Part shown: piece by piece, positions 52,721 through 61,866 of the stretch
How positions within the stretch are numbered: position 1 is the stretch's first letter
How the letters are laid out: each line of letters begins with the position of its first letter
NCBI GenBank assembly: GCA_964413275.1
Contig: CAYPSO010000007.1
Coordinates: 1-64,000, forward strand
DNA length: 64,000 bases
Origin: JAABRE01 sp964413275
Lineage (GTDB): Bacteria; Cyanobacteriota; Cyanobacteriia; Cyanobacteriales; JAABRE01
Direction: 5' to 3'
Notes under the pieces: model-generated
Seen by the model: only the letters and a program-made list of their open reading frames with translations
Told to the model about the DNA's origin: nothing
The model's database searches: none
Translations under genes and position numbers: made by a program

Positions 52721-52774
52721 TAGCCGTTAATAGCTAATAGCTAATAGCTAACAGCTAACAGCTAATCGCTAATT
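52721..52774. repeat. heptamer tandem repeat, unit AGCTAAY
   Basis: About seven units of AGCTAAT, AGCTAAC and TAGCTAA in tandem, just after rimI. Same family as 19079 and 61790. Confidence 0.75.
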
Positions 52775-52827
52775 ATGTTATCTTATTGACAATTGATTTA
52801 ATAATTAAATATAGATGAGGATACCCT

Positions 52828-53025
52828 ATGTTTGTGGAAGAATTAAAACCAATCGTACAGGAAGCTTTTAAACAACCCATTGCTTTTATGGGAGGATTTG
52901 TTTCTGGTGTTTTAAAATTAAATATGAATGAAGAACCTCTAAAAAGTTGGCTCGAAAAACAGGGAGACTTGAGTATAAAAACTAAATCAAAGAACTCAGG
53001 CCCTGAAACTATTAATATTGAATAG
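52828..53025 (+). CDS. small conserved cyanobacterial protein
   Basis: A 65-residue soluble protein (MFVEELKPIVQEAFKQPIA, then FMGGFVSGVLKLNMNEEPL and KSWLEKQGDL). A GAGGATA-type ribosome-binding site precedes the ATG and a T-tailed hairpin follows. It resembles small hypothetical proteins seen in many cyanobacteria, but I cannot name a function. It is probably monocistronic. Confidence 0.6.
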   Translation: MFVEELKPIVQEAFKQPIAFMGGFVSGVLKLNMNEEPLKSWLEKQGDLSIKTKSKNSGPETINIE

Positions 53026-53050
53026 AAATATTCTGTTTGAAGTAAAAATC

Positions 53051-53106
53051 ATTTAAAAGGTGTTAATTTCCCTTATCATTTATAGGGCTTTTAATACCTT
53101 TTTTCT
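53051..53106 (+). terminator. intrinsic terminator after the small protein gene
   Basis: AAAAGGTGTTAA pairs imperfectly with TTAATACCTTTTTT further on, ending in six Ts. Confidence 0.6.
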
Positions 53107-53516
53107 TGATTTTTTTTTAAAAATACTTGACAATAAAAACTACACAGAAATTTTCAGATCGACAAAGGCAATTATTCTAGGAAAAAAATCTACTTTCTCC
53201 AGATTATTCCTCTAAATTAACAAACTTAGTGGTATCTATACATATATATTTCTAATATTTTTTAAACTATTCTAATATGCCAAGCTCATTTAGTAAGTTC
53301 AACAACATAGAGATATATATATCACTGTCTAAAAAATAATTTCATAGGAGTTGAAAAAGATAAGATTGATTTAAAAAACATTAACAATTAAGAGATGGGT
53401 TTAATAATAACTTAAAGAAACCCATCTAAGGGATTTGCTTAAATGTAGATAACCTCACAGTTGATAGCGATTTGTTTTACTTTTCTGTTGAATAAGTTTT
53501 TCAATCGAAGTAAAAA
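53107..53516. other. AT-rich spacer without a gene
   Basis: About 410 bases of very AT-rich DNA between the terminator and the cyAbrB stop. Includes TA-rich runs near 53236 and 53315 and no open frame of interest. Nothing else is seen. Confidence 0.6.
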
Positions 53517-53915
53517 TTATTCTAATTCTTCCTCAAATTCCCCCACTTTATTTAGTTTAATATGTTTACGTCCTAAAGTAATTTCAAATTCATCTCCGGG
53601 CTGTAATCCCATTTTTGAAGTATAGGCTGAACCAATAAGAAGATTACCATTAGATTGGACACTAATTTTATAACTAGCGGAGCGTCCACCTCTTCCAGTA
53701 CCATTGGAAGTGCTATCTAATCTTATTCCCTCAGCATCAATTAAAGCATTCAGGAATTTCATCATATTAACTCTTTCAATTCCGTTTTTAGTTTTAGTGT
53801 AATAACCACAAGCTTTAGCTTTTTCTTCTTTACTTGCATTACCTAGAGATTTAACTTTTTCGAGTAAGTCTTCCCCAATTAAGGGTACAGGTTGTTGATT
53901 TTTAGACATGGACAT
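53517..53915 (-). CDS. cyAbrB-family transcriptional regulator
   Basis: A 132-residue protein of the cyanobacterial AbrB-like family. A conserved N-terminal part (PLIGEDLLEKVKSLGN, then ACGYYTKTKNGIERVNM) precedes the C-terminal AbrB swapped-hairpin domain (SVQSNGNLLIGSAY, LQPGDEFEITLGRKHI). These abundant regulators control carbon/nitrogen balance and often hydrogenase and transporter genes. Starts at 53915 or 53909 are both possible. I do not decide between paralogues cyAbrB1 and cyAbrB2. Confidence 0.9.
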   Translation of the reverse strand: MSMSKNQQPVPLIGEDLLEKVKSLGNASKEEKAKACGYYTKTKNGIERVNMMKFLNALIDAEGIRLDSTSNGTGRGGRSASYKISVQSNGNLLIGSAYTSKMGLQPGDEFEITLGRKHIKLNKVGEFEEELE

Positions 53916-54105
53916 CAATTATTAAGTGAAAGTAACAGTTATTCAAAGTATAGTTTTCTTGACTAACAAGATAAGTCGGAACAAGAAACTTTTACTTTAT
54001 GGTTTATGTATAATACTACTCTACCCTAAATAAATCAAAAAATAAAACATTTTCTTTCAATTTATTTTAATTTATTTTACTAAATACTATTTCTTAAACA
54101 CAAGA

Positions 54106-54549
54106 ATGAAATTAACAACTCGTGGACATTATAGTGTTAAGGCTTTACTGGTTCTAAGTCTTCACTCTTCCAATAAACCAATATCAGTAAAAACGATCGC
54201 TTCTCGACAAGATTTACCCGCACCTTATCTAGAAAAATTGTTGATTGAGATGAGAAAAGCAGGGTTAGTTAATTCTGTTAGAGGTGCCCAAGGTGGTTAT
54301 CAATTAGCTTACCCTGCCTCTAAAATTTCTTTAGGGCAAATTTTAGAGGCTGTAGGTGAAACAATTGAGCCATTATCTCAGCATAATCCTGATGCAACTG
54401 TTGCTGAAGATTGGGTAACATTTAGTTTATGGCAAAGACTACATCAAAAGTTAAAAGAAGCATTATATGGTATCACTTTAGCTGATTTATATTATGATGC
54501 TCGTAGTTGGCAAGCATCCCAAGGAGAAAAGGCAAGTTTTATTATTTAA
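54106..54549 (+). CDS. Rrf2-family transcriptional regulator
   Basis: A 147-residue winged-helix regulator (MKLTTRGHYSVKALLVLS, then VKTIASRQDLPAPYLEKLL, and VRGAQGGYQLA). Rrf2 members include IscR, NsrR and CymR. The three cysteines of the iron-sulfur type are absent; the protein has no cysteine, so it is of the non-cluster, CymR-like kind. The GFA gene follows 5 bases after its stop. Confidence 0.88.
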   Translation: MKLTTRGHYSVKALLVLSLHSSNKPISVKTIASRQDLPAPYLEKLLIEMRKAGLVNSVRGAQGGYQLAYPASKISLGQILEAVGETIEPLSQHNPDATVAEDWVTFSLWQRLHQKLKEALYGITLADLYYDARSWQASQGEKASFII

Positions 54550-54553
54550 ACCC

Positions 54554-54940
54554 ATGAAAAATGCTAGTGAATTAGTTAGTTATCAAGGCGGTTGTCATTG
54601 TGGAGCGATACACTTTGAAGTTAATATTAATAAGTATGAAGCGATGGAGTGTAATTGTTCTATTTGTTCTAAAAAAGGCTTTTTACATTTGATTGTTCCC
54701 CTCGAACAATTTCGCCTACTCAAAGGTAATGATTTTTTAACCACTTATACTTTTAATACCAAGACGGCTAAACATACTTTTTGTCGTATTTGTGGTATCC
54801 ATTCTTTTTATTATCCTCGTTCTCATCCGGGTTCAATTGATGTCAATATTCGATGTTTAGATGAGAATATAATTTCTCAATTTGAGATTAAATTTTTTGA
54901 TGGAGAAAACTGGGAAAAAAATATCGATCGCATTCGTTAA
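54554..54940 (+). CDS. GFA/CENP-V family zinc protein
   Basis: A 128-residue protein starting at ATG 54554; a longer in-frame start lies inside the Rrf2 gene. Zinc ligands are visible as GCHCGAI, CNCSIC and FCRICGIHSF, the signature of the glutathione-dependent formaldehyde-activating enzyme family. Most bacterial members have no proven substrate. It lies in a run with the Rrf2 regulator and cobD, separated by only 3-5 bases. Confidence 0.88.
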   Translation: MKNASELVSYQGGCHCGAIHFEVNINKYEAMECNCSICSKKGFLHLIVPLEQFRLLKGNDFLTTYTFNTKTAKHTFCRICGIHSFYYPRSHPGSIDVNIRCLDENIISQFEIKFFDGENWEKNIDRIR

Positions 54941-54943
54941 TTG

Positions 54944-55897
54944 ATGTTAAATCAGCAGAATATAATTATTTTAGTTACCGCCGCTAGTTTAGATTATTTC
55001 ATAGCAGATCCCAAAAATTGGTTACATCCAGTACAAATAATGGGCGGTATTATTACTCAGGTAATTAAAATAGCAGGAGTAAACAAATGGCAACGACGAT
55101 TAACAGGAATTATTTTAGGATTAGGCTTAATAATTAGTAGTGCTTTATTTAGTTATTACCTGATTCAAGTTATTAATCTTATTAACCCTATTTTGGGTAT
55201 GATTGTGCAAATAATTCTGCTGGCTAGTTGTTTTGCAGCCCGTAGTTTACGTTATGCAGCGAGTGATGTCTTAAAACCTTTGGGTGAGAATAACTTAGAG
55301 ATGGCACAGGGACAATTGAGTCAATATGTGGGCAGAGATACTGAGAATTTATCTAAAACGGAAATACTCAGAGCCGTTTTAGAAACCATTGCAGAAAACA
55401 CGACCGATGGAGTAACTGCCCCTCTTTTTTACGCTATTGTGGGTGCATTTTTACCCCTAGGGAGTGTACCCTTAGCACTAGCTTATAAGGCAGCTAGTAC
55501 CTTAGATTCGATGATTGGTTATCGTGAAGAACCATATACTGATTTGGGTTGGTTTAGTGCTAAATTTGAGGATATACTTACTTGGTTTCCTTGTCGCTTG
55601 ACTGTGTTAACTCTGGCAATTATTAGCGGTAAACCTCTACAAGTATGGCAGTTATGTACTAAGGATGCCAAAAAAGATCCAAGTCCTAATTCGGGTTGGA
55701 GTGAATGCGCTTATGCTGCTATTTTAGGAGTACAACTAGGGGGTATTAATTCTTATAAGGGTGTGATTAAGGAAAAACCCTTGTTAGGTGAGCAGATTGA
55801 ACCAATAACTCATTTAAAGATTGAACAAGCTTTAAATTTGACTCGTTGGTGTTGTTTGCTGTGGTTAGGGGTTTCATTATTATTTTTGTTTTTATAA
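54944..55897 (+). CDS. cobD: adenosylcobinamide-phosphate synthase
   Basis: A 317-residue CbiB/CobD membrane protein. Hallmarks: DYFIADPKNWLHPVQIMG at the start, ARSLRYAASDVLKPL, ENTTDGVTAPLFYA and the AYKAASTLDSMIGY segment. It attaches the aminopropanol-phosphate arm in cobalamin or pseudocobalamin synthesis. ATG at 54944 is chosen over TTG at 54941. No cobalamin riboswitch is seen upstream. Confidence 0.93.
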   Translation: MLNQQNIIILVTAASLDYFIADPKNWLHPVQIMGGIITQVIKIAGVNKWQRRLTGIILGLGLIISSALFSYYLIQVINLINPILGMIVQIILLASCFAARSLRYAASDVLKPLGENNLEMAQGQLSQYVGRDTENLSKTEILRAVLETIAENTTDGVTAPLFYAIVGAFLPLGSVPLALAYKAASTLDSMIGYREEPYTDLGWFSAKFEDILTWFPCRLTVLTLAIISGKPLQVWQLCTKDAKKDPSPNSGWSECAYAAILGVQLGGINSYKGVIKEKPLLGEQIEPITHLKIEQALNLTRWCCLLWLGVSLLFLFL

Positions 55898-56036
55898 CAC
55901 CTTTTTATATTCCTGAAATCAGCCTAATGTTTTGACTCATAAGCTTTCTCGCCTTTTTCATTTTATATAATAGAAACCTTGCTAAGTAAAGCAGATTATG
56001 CTACTTTTGAGTAGCACTTAAAGAAAATAGTATTAT

Positions 56037-57356
56037 ATGCTTAAACACTTATCACTACTTGATTTAGATATTGGAAACAATCAGAGATGTTTTCATAAAA
56101 ACATTAAAGATTCAGGTTTTGATTACCAGGAAGTAGATATAGGAGATATTACCTTTAAAGCAGGGCAGCTTGAATCAGTTCATAGATGGTATCGTCTTAC
56201 TCCAAGTTATTCACCAGGTTTAGTCAGATTTTTGATTAAAGAATTACAAATTGAAAAAGAACATTTTGTTCTTGATCCATTTAGTGGTAGAGGAACAACA
56301 TCGATAGAATGCCAAAAACAGGGAATAAGATCTCTTGGTGTTGAACTCAATCCTTTATTAAAACAAATTGGGAATAACTCTCTGATATGGAATACAGAAA
56401 ATATTCATTTATTTGATGAATATCTTAGGGAGGTATCTTATTTAATTGAGAAGTTTAAAAGTTTTTCTCTTGAAGATGTTATAAAAATTTTTAATACAAC
56501 TATTCCAATTATTCATAATGTGTTTAGATGGTGGAAAAAATATGCTCTCAAAGATTTGATTATTTTTCGCCAAGTAATATTAAATTCAAAATATTGTTCC
56601 ATTAAAGATTATTTATGGATTGCTTTAAGTGAAGCCTGTTTAGATTGTGCAAATATTCACAGAAATCATCCCACAATTACTTTTGATGATAATCATCAAA
56701 GAAAAATTGATGTCTTTGATGAGGTTAGTAAGAATTTAGGAATTATTTATACTGATTTAAAAAGTCTTAATAATGAAGAAATCTCATTTTCTGAACTTAG
56801 TTCAATTCAACTAGGCAACTCAACTCACAATTTGAAACAGCATATTTATTATCCTGTTGATTTTGTCATAACTTCTCCTCCTTATCCAAATAGATATAGT
56901 TACATTCATCAAACTAGACCACAATTGTATTTTATGGAAGTCTTAGACAGTGTTAGACAAGCTACAGAGATTGATTTACAGGCAGTTGGTGGAACTTGGG
57001 GGAAAGCTACTTCTGTTTTACAGAAAGAATTGATTATTATTCCTCCTGATATTAAGCCATATCTTTGTTATTACGAAGAATTGCAATATAAAAGCATATT
57101 GATGTGTAATTATGCTACAAAATACTTTATTGATATGTGGAAACATATAAAATCTCTTACGGAAATTAAAGCAACTAATTTCAGGGGTGTATATATTGTA
57201 GGAAATTCTAGACTCTCAGGAGTAGAAATATTTACTGAATCTATTTTGAGTAGGCTTTTTAGGCATGAAGGTTTTGAAGTTGAAAAAATAGTCTCTTTTA
57301 GAAAAAGAGGAGGCAAAAAACATCTTTACGAAACTGCTATTTTTGTTAGAAGTTAG
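56037..57356 (+). CDS. type II DNA methyltransferase (N4-cytosine/N6-adenine type)
   Basis: A 439-residue amino-methyltransferase. SAM-binding motif I is LDPFSGRGTTSIE at about 79-91. Catalytic motif IV is ITSPPYPNRYSYIHQ at about 281-295; SPPY favours N4-cytosine methylation. The order I then long insert then IV is alpha-like, with the recognition domain between them. It protects host DNA from the endonuclease encoded convergently; the two stop codons overlap by 11 bases. Target sequence unknown. Confidence 0.88.
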   Translation: MLKHLSLLDLDIGNNQRCFHKNIKDSGFDYQEVDIGDITFKAGQLESVHRWYRLTPSYSPGLVRFLIKELQIEKEHFVLDPFSGRGTTSIECQKQGIRSLGVELNPLLKQIGNNSLIWNTENIHLFDEYLREVSYLIEKFKSFSLEDVIKIFNTTIPIIHNVFRWWKKYALKDLIIFRQVILNSKYCSIKDYLWIALSEACLDCANIHRNHPTITFDDNHQRKIDVFDEVSKNLGIIYTDLKSLNNEEISFSELSSIQLGNSTHNLKQHIYYPVDFVITSPPYPNRYSYIHQTRPQLYFMEVLDSVRQATEIDLQAVGGTWGKATSVLQKELIIIPPDIKPYLCYYEELQYKSILMCNYATKYFIDMWKHIKSLTEIKATNFRGVYIVGNSRLSGVEIFTESILSRLFRHEGFEVEKIVSFRKRGGKKHLYETAIFVRS

Positions 57357-58044
57357 TAAAAATATTATCTATTTCTTCCTTGAAAACTTGAGAATTATCT
57401 TGGAGAAATTTGTTTAAATTAAAACCAGTTATTAATTCTACTAAATTAAAACTATTAATTCCTTCGTAAAGTTCCCAACTTTTAGATAACCTAGTCAAAG
57501 GATTTTTCAGTGATGTATTGCAGAAAACCAGCATTACAGGCAGAATTTCATAAGATTTCAAGGCTAATGACATATCATAGTCAGCTTGGATTCTCTTTGA
57601 ATCACCAATTTGATAGCAGGAACGAATTTCAAAACCTATTCCTTGATAAATCTTCCAAGCTTCAGGGATACGTTGATTAAATTTATCCTTTTTGATCAAG
57701 CCGTCAGTAGAGCGAACTTGAATACGATCACCAATTTTAATTTCTACACTGAAATGTAGATCATTTTCATTTAACATAAAACTTTTTTTCAAAAGGTAAA
57801 CAAACAATTCTTCATACATATCACCCAGTTTGCGGTGTAAAGACGTTACGAGGTTTCCACCTACCCTAGCAATAATATATCTATCGTCATCTAATCCTAA
57901 AACACCGAATGCCGGATCAAGTCGTATTAGTTGCTTGAATTCATATCGATTATTTATACCAGAATAACTTTTGTAAGGGTCAAAATTTGAAACTTTTCTG
58001 ATATTTGTTAGAACTATATTAACTAATTCAGTTTCATCTACCAT
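57346..58044 (-). CDS. putative type II restriction endonuclease
   Basis: A 232-residue protein lying between the methyltransferase and the controller gene. A likely PD-(D/E)xK-like core is GIGFEIRSCYQIGDSKRIQA, followed by YDMSLALKSYEILPVMLVFC. This resembles what I remember of ApaLI-like restriction enzymes, but I would not assign the target. Its start overlaps the controller stop by 11 bases, giving the C-then-R order of classical controlled systems. The call rests mainly on this context. Confidence 0.65.
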   Translation of the reverse strand: MVDETELVNIVLTNIRKVSNFDPYKSYSGINNRYEFKQLIRLDPAFGVLGLDDDRYIIARVGGNLVTSLHRKLGDMYEELFVYLLKKSFMLNENDLHFSVEIKIGDRIQVRSTDGLIKKDKFNQRIPEAWKIYQGIGFEIRSCYQIGDSKRIQADYDMSLALKSYEILPVMLVFCNTSLKNPLTRLSKSWELYEGINSFNLVELITGFNLNKFLQDNSQVFKEEIDNIFTNF

Positions 58045-58276
58045 TTAAGTTTTTCTCTAAATCAATATTCTCATTAAATAATTCTTTGGTTGAAATTTCA
58101 AGAGCATCAACTAAACGTAATATATTAAGTAAGCTGACATTTCTTTCACCTCTCTCAATTGCACCAATATATGTTCGGTGCATACCAGCTTTTTCTGCGA
58201 GATCATCCTGTGATATTCCTAGAAGTTTTCTGAAGTAACGAACTCGTAGTCCAAAAAATCTTACTCTAGCGTCCAT
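58034..58276 (-). CDS. restriction-modification controller (C) protein, XRE-type HTH
   Basis: An 80-residue helix-turn-helix protein: VRYFRKLLGISQDDLAEKAG, then HRTYIGAIERGERNVSLLN with the recognition helix, and a short C-terminal helix. Size and fold match C proteins that delay restriction until methylation is complete. It overlaps the endonuclease start by 11 bases. A candidate C-box lies about 52 bases upstream. Confidence 0.85.
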   Translation of the reverse strand: MDARVRFFGLRVRYFRKLLGISQDDLAEKAGMHRTYIGAIERGERNVSLLNILRLVDALEISTKELFNENIDLEKNLNGR

Positions 58277-58327
58277 GACTGCTAATTATCTTATTTAGAT
58301 GGTTAATCCTAAGTGTATCAAAATGAT

Positions 58328-58338
58328 GTTTATAAGTC
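58328..58338 (-). promoter_or_regulatory. candidate C-box of the restriction operon
   Basis: On the minus strand GACTTATAAAC matches 9 of 11 bases of the classical C-box half GACTTATAGTC. It is about 52 bases before the controller start. A second half-site is not clear. Confidence 0.4.
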
Positions 58339-58383
58339 GACAAAACATGAGCAATATTATCAATCATTCTGGGAATATTTATT

Positions 58384-58551
58384 TCACAAATTAGTAATTT
58401 GATTCAAACTTTGATAATTGCCATTACAGAAAATTAATAGACCTAATTTTATTAAAATATCCTCCACTTTCGCCAATACTCCAAACTCATTAATATTTGG
58501 TCTTGGCTCTTCAACTTGCTTGATCTGCTTTCTTTTATTTTGTTCCGACTT
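58384..58551 (-). pseudogene. ATG-less open fragment upstream of the controller gene
   Basis: The minus strand is open for 55 codons between a stop at 58554-58552 and the TGA at 58386-58384. It contains KQVEEPRPNINEFGVLAKVE and DILIKLGLLIF. No start codon is seen. Family unknown; possibly the tail of a gene cut by insertion of the restriction cassette. Confidence 0.3.
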
Positions 58552-58569
58552 TTACAAGAGATATATTGC

Positions 58570-58992
58570 TTAAACTGAATTATTATTGTACCTTAAAGCT
58601 GCAATAATTTGACTATTAGCTTCAGGAAACTCATATTGATCTATTTCTGCTAATGTTACCCAGCGTATTTCTTGACAACCTATGGTCTGGGGATTGCCAC
58701 CTAAATATTTGCAATAATGAGCTATTAAGGTAACTCTAAATTTGCTATAGGTATGCTCAATAGTAATTAGATGCTCTCGTACTTCTACATCTAACCCTAA
58801 CTCTTCCTGAATTTCACGATAAATACAGTCTTCTACGGTTTCATTGACCTCAATTTTACCCCCCGGAAACTCCCAAAGCCCTGCCATCGCTCCTTCTGGA
58901 AGTCGCTTGTCTATTAATATATTACCGTAATTATCAATAATAACAGCCACACCTATATGTTTATGAGGTAAAGTAGATAAATCATTAACCAT
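58570..58992 (-). CDS. mutT: NUDIX hydrolase, MutT-like
   Basis: A 140-residue MutT family protein with the complete Nudix box, GGKIEVNETVEDCIYREIQEELG (longest part quoted: GGKIEVNETVEDCIYREIQE). Such enzymes remove 8-oxo-dGTP and other oxidised nucleotides; the variant VEVREHLITIEHTYS fits MutT. It stands alone between the restriction cassette and the DUF760 gene. Confidence 0.88.
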   Translation of the reverse strand: MVNDLSTLPHKHIGVAVIIDNYGNILIDKRLPEGAMAGLWEFPGGKIEVNETVEDCIYREIQEELGLDVEVREHLITIEHTYSKFRVTLIAHYCKYLGGNPQTIGCQEIRWVTLAEIDQYEFPEANSQIIAALRYNNNSV

Positions 58993-59151
58993 AATAAGTA
59001 ATTGTAGAGAACCAGCTTACCTATTTTACCCTTGAAACTAAGGCTTTAATCTTTTTAAATAAATAATTACCAATAACTGATAGTTGGTAGTTGATGGTCT
59101 TGAGAGATTATGAAGAACAATCATCAACTAATAACTACAGCAACCTAAACA

Positions 59152-59496
59152 TTAATCAACATCGTACATGGATTTTTCTGCTCCGAATAAAGAACGTTCA
59201 AAGTTCATTCTTTGTTCGGCATTACGCAGAAAATAACCACTCATCATTGCAGAAGCAAGTAAACGTCCTAAATGTTCGCGATTAGTAGTAACTGAGATTT
59301 CAAAATGCTCTGAAGGAAGATTACCTAACAATCCTACAATATTGCGTTCCATCACCTGAAACACTTCGGCAGAATTTGGTTTAGACATTTGAGCAATGGT
59401 TTCTGGGTTCAAAGATTGAACATAATGCCACAGTCCATTTCCTGATTCACTTTCATCACTAAAATAATTTTGGGAACGGTTTTTGGGATTATTCAC
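59152..59496 (-). CDS. DUF760 family protein
   Basis: A 114-residue cyanobacterial/plastid DUF760 protein: LWHYVQSLNPETIAQMSKP, then RNIVGLLGNLPSEHFEISV and GRLLASAMMSGYFLRNAEQR. Members are conserved in cyanobacteria and chloroplasts, function unknown. The upstream region holds an AGGAGG-type ribosome-binding site near 59503. Confidence 0.9.
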   Translation of the reverse strand: MNNPKNRSQNYFSDESESGNGLWHYVQSLNPETIAQMSKPNSAEVFQVMERNIVGLLGNLPSEHFEISVTTNREHLGRLLASAMMSGYFLRNAEQRMNFERSLFGAEKSMYDVD

Positions 59497-59662
59497 TTAA
59501 TTGACCTCCTAAAGGGATTATGCTAAATTCCTTAATATTTGAAATTAAAGGATTTAGTTAATAGAATAATGTATTCTCTTTGTTTCCCAATGTAACAATT
59601 ATTTCATTCTGTGGTGGTTGGTCTAACCTAACCACCATTATAGCGTTTCCCGTACATTAAAC

Positions 59663-60616
59663 TTAGCTGGCGATGTATTCACGCATATCATCTTTACGTT
59701 TACGCAGTTTGGCTAAGGCTTCTCTTTCGATTTGTCTGACTCTTTCTCGACTAATACTGAGTTGCTCGCCTATTTTAGCTAGAGTTAAAGGTTTACCATC
59801 TTCTAAGCCAAATCTGAGGGCAATTACTTGTCTTTGTTGTAAGGTTAAATCAGCCATTAATCGATCTAAATCCCTTTGTAATGAAGAATAGGTTGCATAA
59901 TCCTCTGGAGATATTCCAGTATCTTCTAATAATTCACCTAATTCAGTATCATTATTGTCTCCAACTCGCAAATCTAAAGATAAGGGTTGACGAGAACGTT
60001 CTAAATAATCCCTGACTTGTTTTGGTGTTAGCTCTAATTCTTGGGCTAATTCGGTAACTGTTGCTGCTCTCCCTTTTTCTTGGGATAGCTGACGTTGAGC
60101 TTTTTTAATTTTATTCAGTTTCTCAGTAATATGAATGGGTAAACGAATAGTTCTGCTTTTTTCAGCAATTGCTCTGGTAATTGCTTGACGAATCCACCAA
60201 TAAGCATAGGTAGAAAATCTATAACCTTTGGTAGGATCGAACTTTTCTACACCTCTTTGCATACCAATAGTACCTTCTTGAATTAAATCCAATAAGTCCA
60301 TATTACGTTTGAGGTACTTTTTTGCCACTGATACGACTAAACGTAAGTTGGCTTCCACCATTTTTCTTTTAGCCATTTCACCAGCGTCTATGGCGTTTTC
60401 TAATTCTTTTTCAGTTAAATTAACTGCCTCAGCCCATTCATTTTTAGTTGGCTCTTTTTCAAGATTTTCCTGAAGAGAATTTTTAGTTTCTTCTAATTTG
60501 ATTAAGTATTGAACTTTCTTGGCTAAATGAATCTCTTGTTCATGGGTTAATAAAGGAACACGACCTATTTCTTTTAGGTAGGATCTAACTGTATCAGTAG
60601 AAGTTTTGGTTCTCAT
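59663..60616 (-). CDS. group 2 sigma-70 factor (SigD-like)
   Basis: A 317-residue sigma factor with regions 1.2 (DTVRSYLKEIGRVPLL), 2.1-2.4 (MVEANLRLVVSVAKKYLKRN and STYAYWWIRQAITRAI), 3 and 4.1-4.2 (KIGEQLSISRERVRQIEREA). It lacks the long N-terminus of primary RpoD, so it is a non-essential group 2 factor. Length and end resemble SigD of Synechocystis. Group 2 factors adjust transcription to light, nitrogen or stress. A 500-base upstream region separates it from the next gene. Confidence 0.92.
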   Translation of the reverse strand: MRTKTSTDTVRSYLKEIGRVPLLTHEQEIHLAKKVQYLIKLEETKNSLQENLEKEPTKNEWAEAVNLTEKELENAIDAGEMAKRKMVEANLRLVVSVAKKYLKRNMDLLDLIQEGTIGMQRGVEKFDPTKGYRFSTYAYWWIRQAITRAIAEKSRTIRLPIHITEKLNKIKKAQRQLSQEKGRAATVTELAQELELTPKQVRDYLERSRQPLSLDLRVGDNNDTELGELLEDTGISPEDYATYSSLQRDLDRLMADLTLQQRQVIALRFGLEDGKPLTLAKIGEQLSISRERVRQIEREALAKLRKRKDDMREYIAS

Positions 60617-61126
60617 TTTTTTACTTTATCTTAACTTTTTATTTGGTTATTAATGTTTAAGTCGTAATCACTTAAGTAGTTGATAAGACTTAATTTCGTT
60701 GTTTTTTTACTAATGGAATTTTCTAGCAAATATCTATATTTATCTGAAATCAATCTATATCTTTTTAAGAATTAGTAGAGTTGTTCACTCTAATCCTACT
60801 CTTTTAGTAAAATTATTGTAATTTTTATTTTTTTTCATTTGACTTTTTTTGATCACTCCTAACTCACTTCTATATTATAAACCAAAACGTTAAGTTTTGT
60901 AAAGTATATAATTAAAAGACATTTTTAAACAGAATAGACTCCATATCGTTTAATAAACTATGGATATCCTGCCAAATATAGATTACCCAGATTAATACAA
61001 AAACAATGCATCTTATGACACAAAAAAACAAAAAAAGTTGAATTGGTGAGTGGTGGTGTGTGGTGAAAACCGAATTATACAGATAAATTTACCTAAAATA
61101 GTAAATATTAATAATTATTTAAGATT
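60617..61126. promoter_or_regulatory. long divergent upstream region of the sigma factor
   Basis: About 510 AT-rich bases with no gene. A hairpin AGAGT/ACTCT lies near 60778-60792, and a G/T-rich tract GGTGAGTGGTGGTGTGTGG near 61044. Likely long leader and promoter of the sigma gene on one side and of the phosphatase on the other. Exact promoters not identified. Confidence 0.4.
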
Positions 61127-61765
61127 ATGTCTAAGACAGTATGGATTGCCAGACACGGAAATAGACTTGATTTTGTTCATCCTGAATGGTTTTTAACTGC
61201 TTTACGCCGTTACGATCCACCTTTGTCTGATGATGGTATAATACAGGCAAAAAAATTAGCAATAAGATTACAATCAGAAAAAATATCCCACATTTTTTCA
61301 TCTCCATTTTTGCGTTGTATCCAAACTGCTCATCAAGTTGCTGAGGTTTTAAATTTACCAATTCAGTTAGAAAAAGGATTAAGCGAGTGGTTAAATCCAG
61401 AATGGATGAGCTATATGCCAGAAATTCATAGCGAGAAAGAATTAGCTGTAAAATATCCTTTTATAAATTGGAAGTATAGAGATTTTACTATTCCTGAATA
61501 TCCAGAAAATGAGACTGCGGTAATAACTCGTACAGGAGAAACTGTAAAAAAAATAGTAACAAATTTTTCCGGGAATATACTAATAGTTGGTCATAGCATA
61601 ACTGTGTTAGGTGCTACAAGAATTTTAGTCCGTGAAAATACGGAGATTAAACCTTTTTTATGTTGTTTGATGAAATTGATAAATTTTAATGATCAATGGA
61701 AGATTAAGTTAAATTGTGATACTTCTCATTTGATTACTGACGTTACGCAAATCAGTAGTCAGTAG
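61127..61765 (+). CDS. histidine phosphatase family protein
   Basis: A 212-residue phosphoglycerate-mutase-like protein with the catalytic RHG near the start (IARHGNRLDF), a second arginine in SPFLRCIQTA and the late histidine in LIVGHSITVLG. Such enzymes dephosphorylate small metabolites or proteins; the substrate is not known. Confidence 0.88.
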   Translation: MSKTVWIARHGNRLDFVHPEWFLTALRRYDPPLSDDGIIQAKKLAIRLQSEKISHIFSSPFLRCIQTAHQVAEVLNLPIQLEKGLSEWLNPEWMSYMPEIHSEKELAVKYPFINWKYRDFTIPEYPENETAVITRTGETVKKIVTNFSGNILIVGHSITVLGATRILVRENTEIKPFLCCLMKLINFNDQWKIKLNCDTSHLITDVTQISSQ

Positions 61766-61816
61766 TCAGTAGTTAGTATTCAATATTCGGCTAATCGCTA
61801 AACGCTAACAGCTAAT
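61753..61816. repeat. two short heptamer repeat tracts
   Basis: A TAGTCAG tract (61753-61776) overlaps the phosphatase stop. A TAACGCT/AGCTAAY tract follows at 61790-61816. Related to the repeats at 19079 and 52721. Confidence 0.6.
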
Positions 61817-61866
61817 ACCTTTTATGTAATGTCATTTAATTTAGTAAAATTTCTTGATTATTTCAG

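Noticed and set aside
52721..52774. possible CRISPR array
   Set aside because: The units are 7 bases with no spacers, so it is a simple tandem repeat. No cas gene or array was seen anywhere in the window.
54494..54553. upstream extension of the GFA gene
   Set aside because: It overlaps the Rrf2 coding region; the ATG at 54554 fits the family start.
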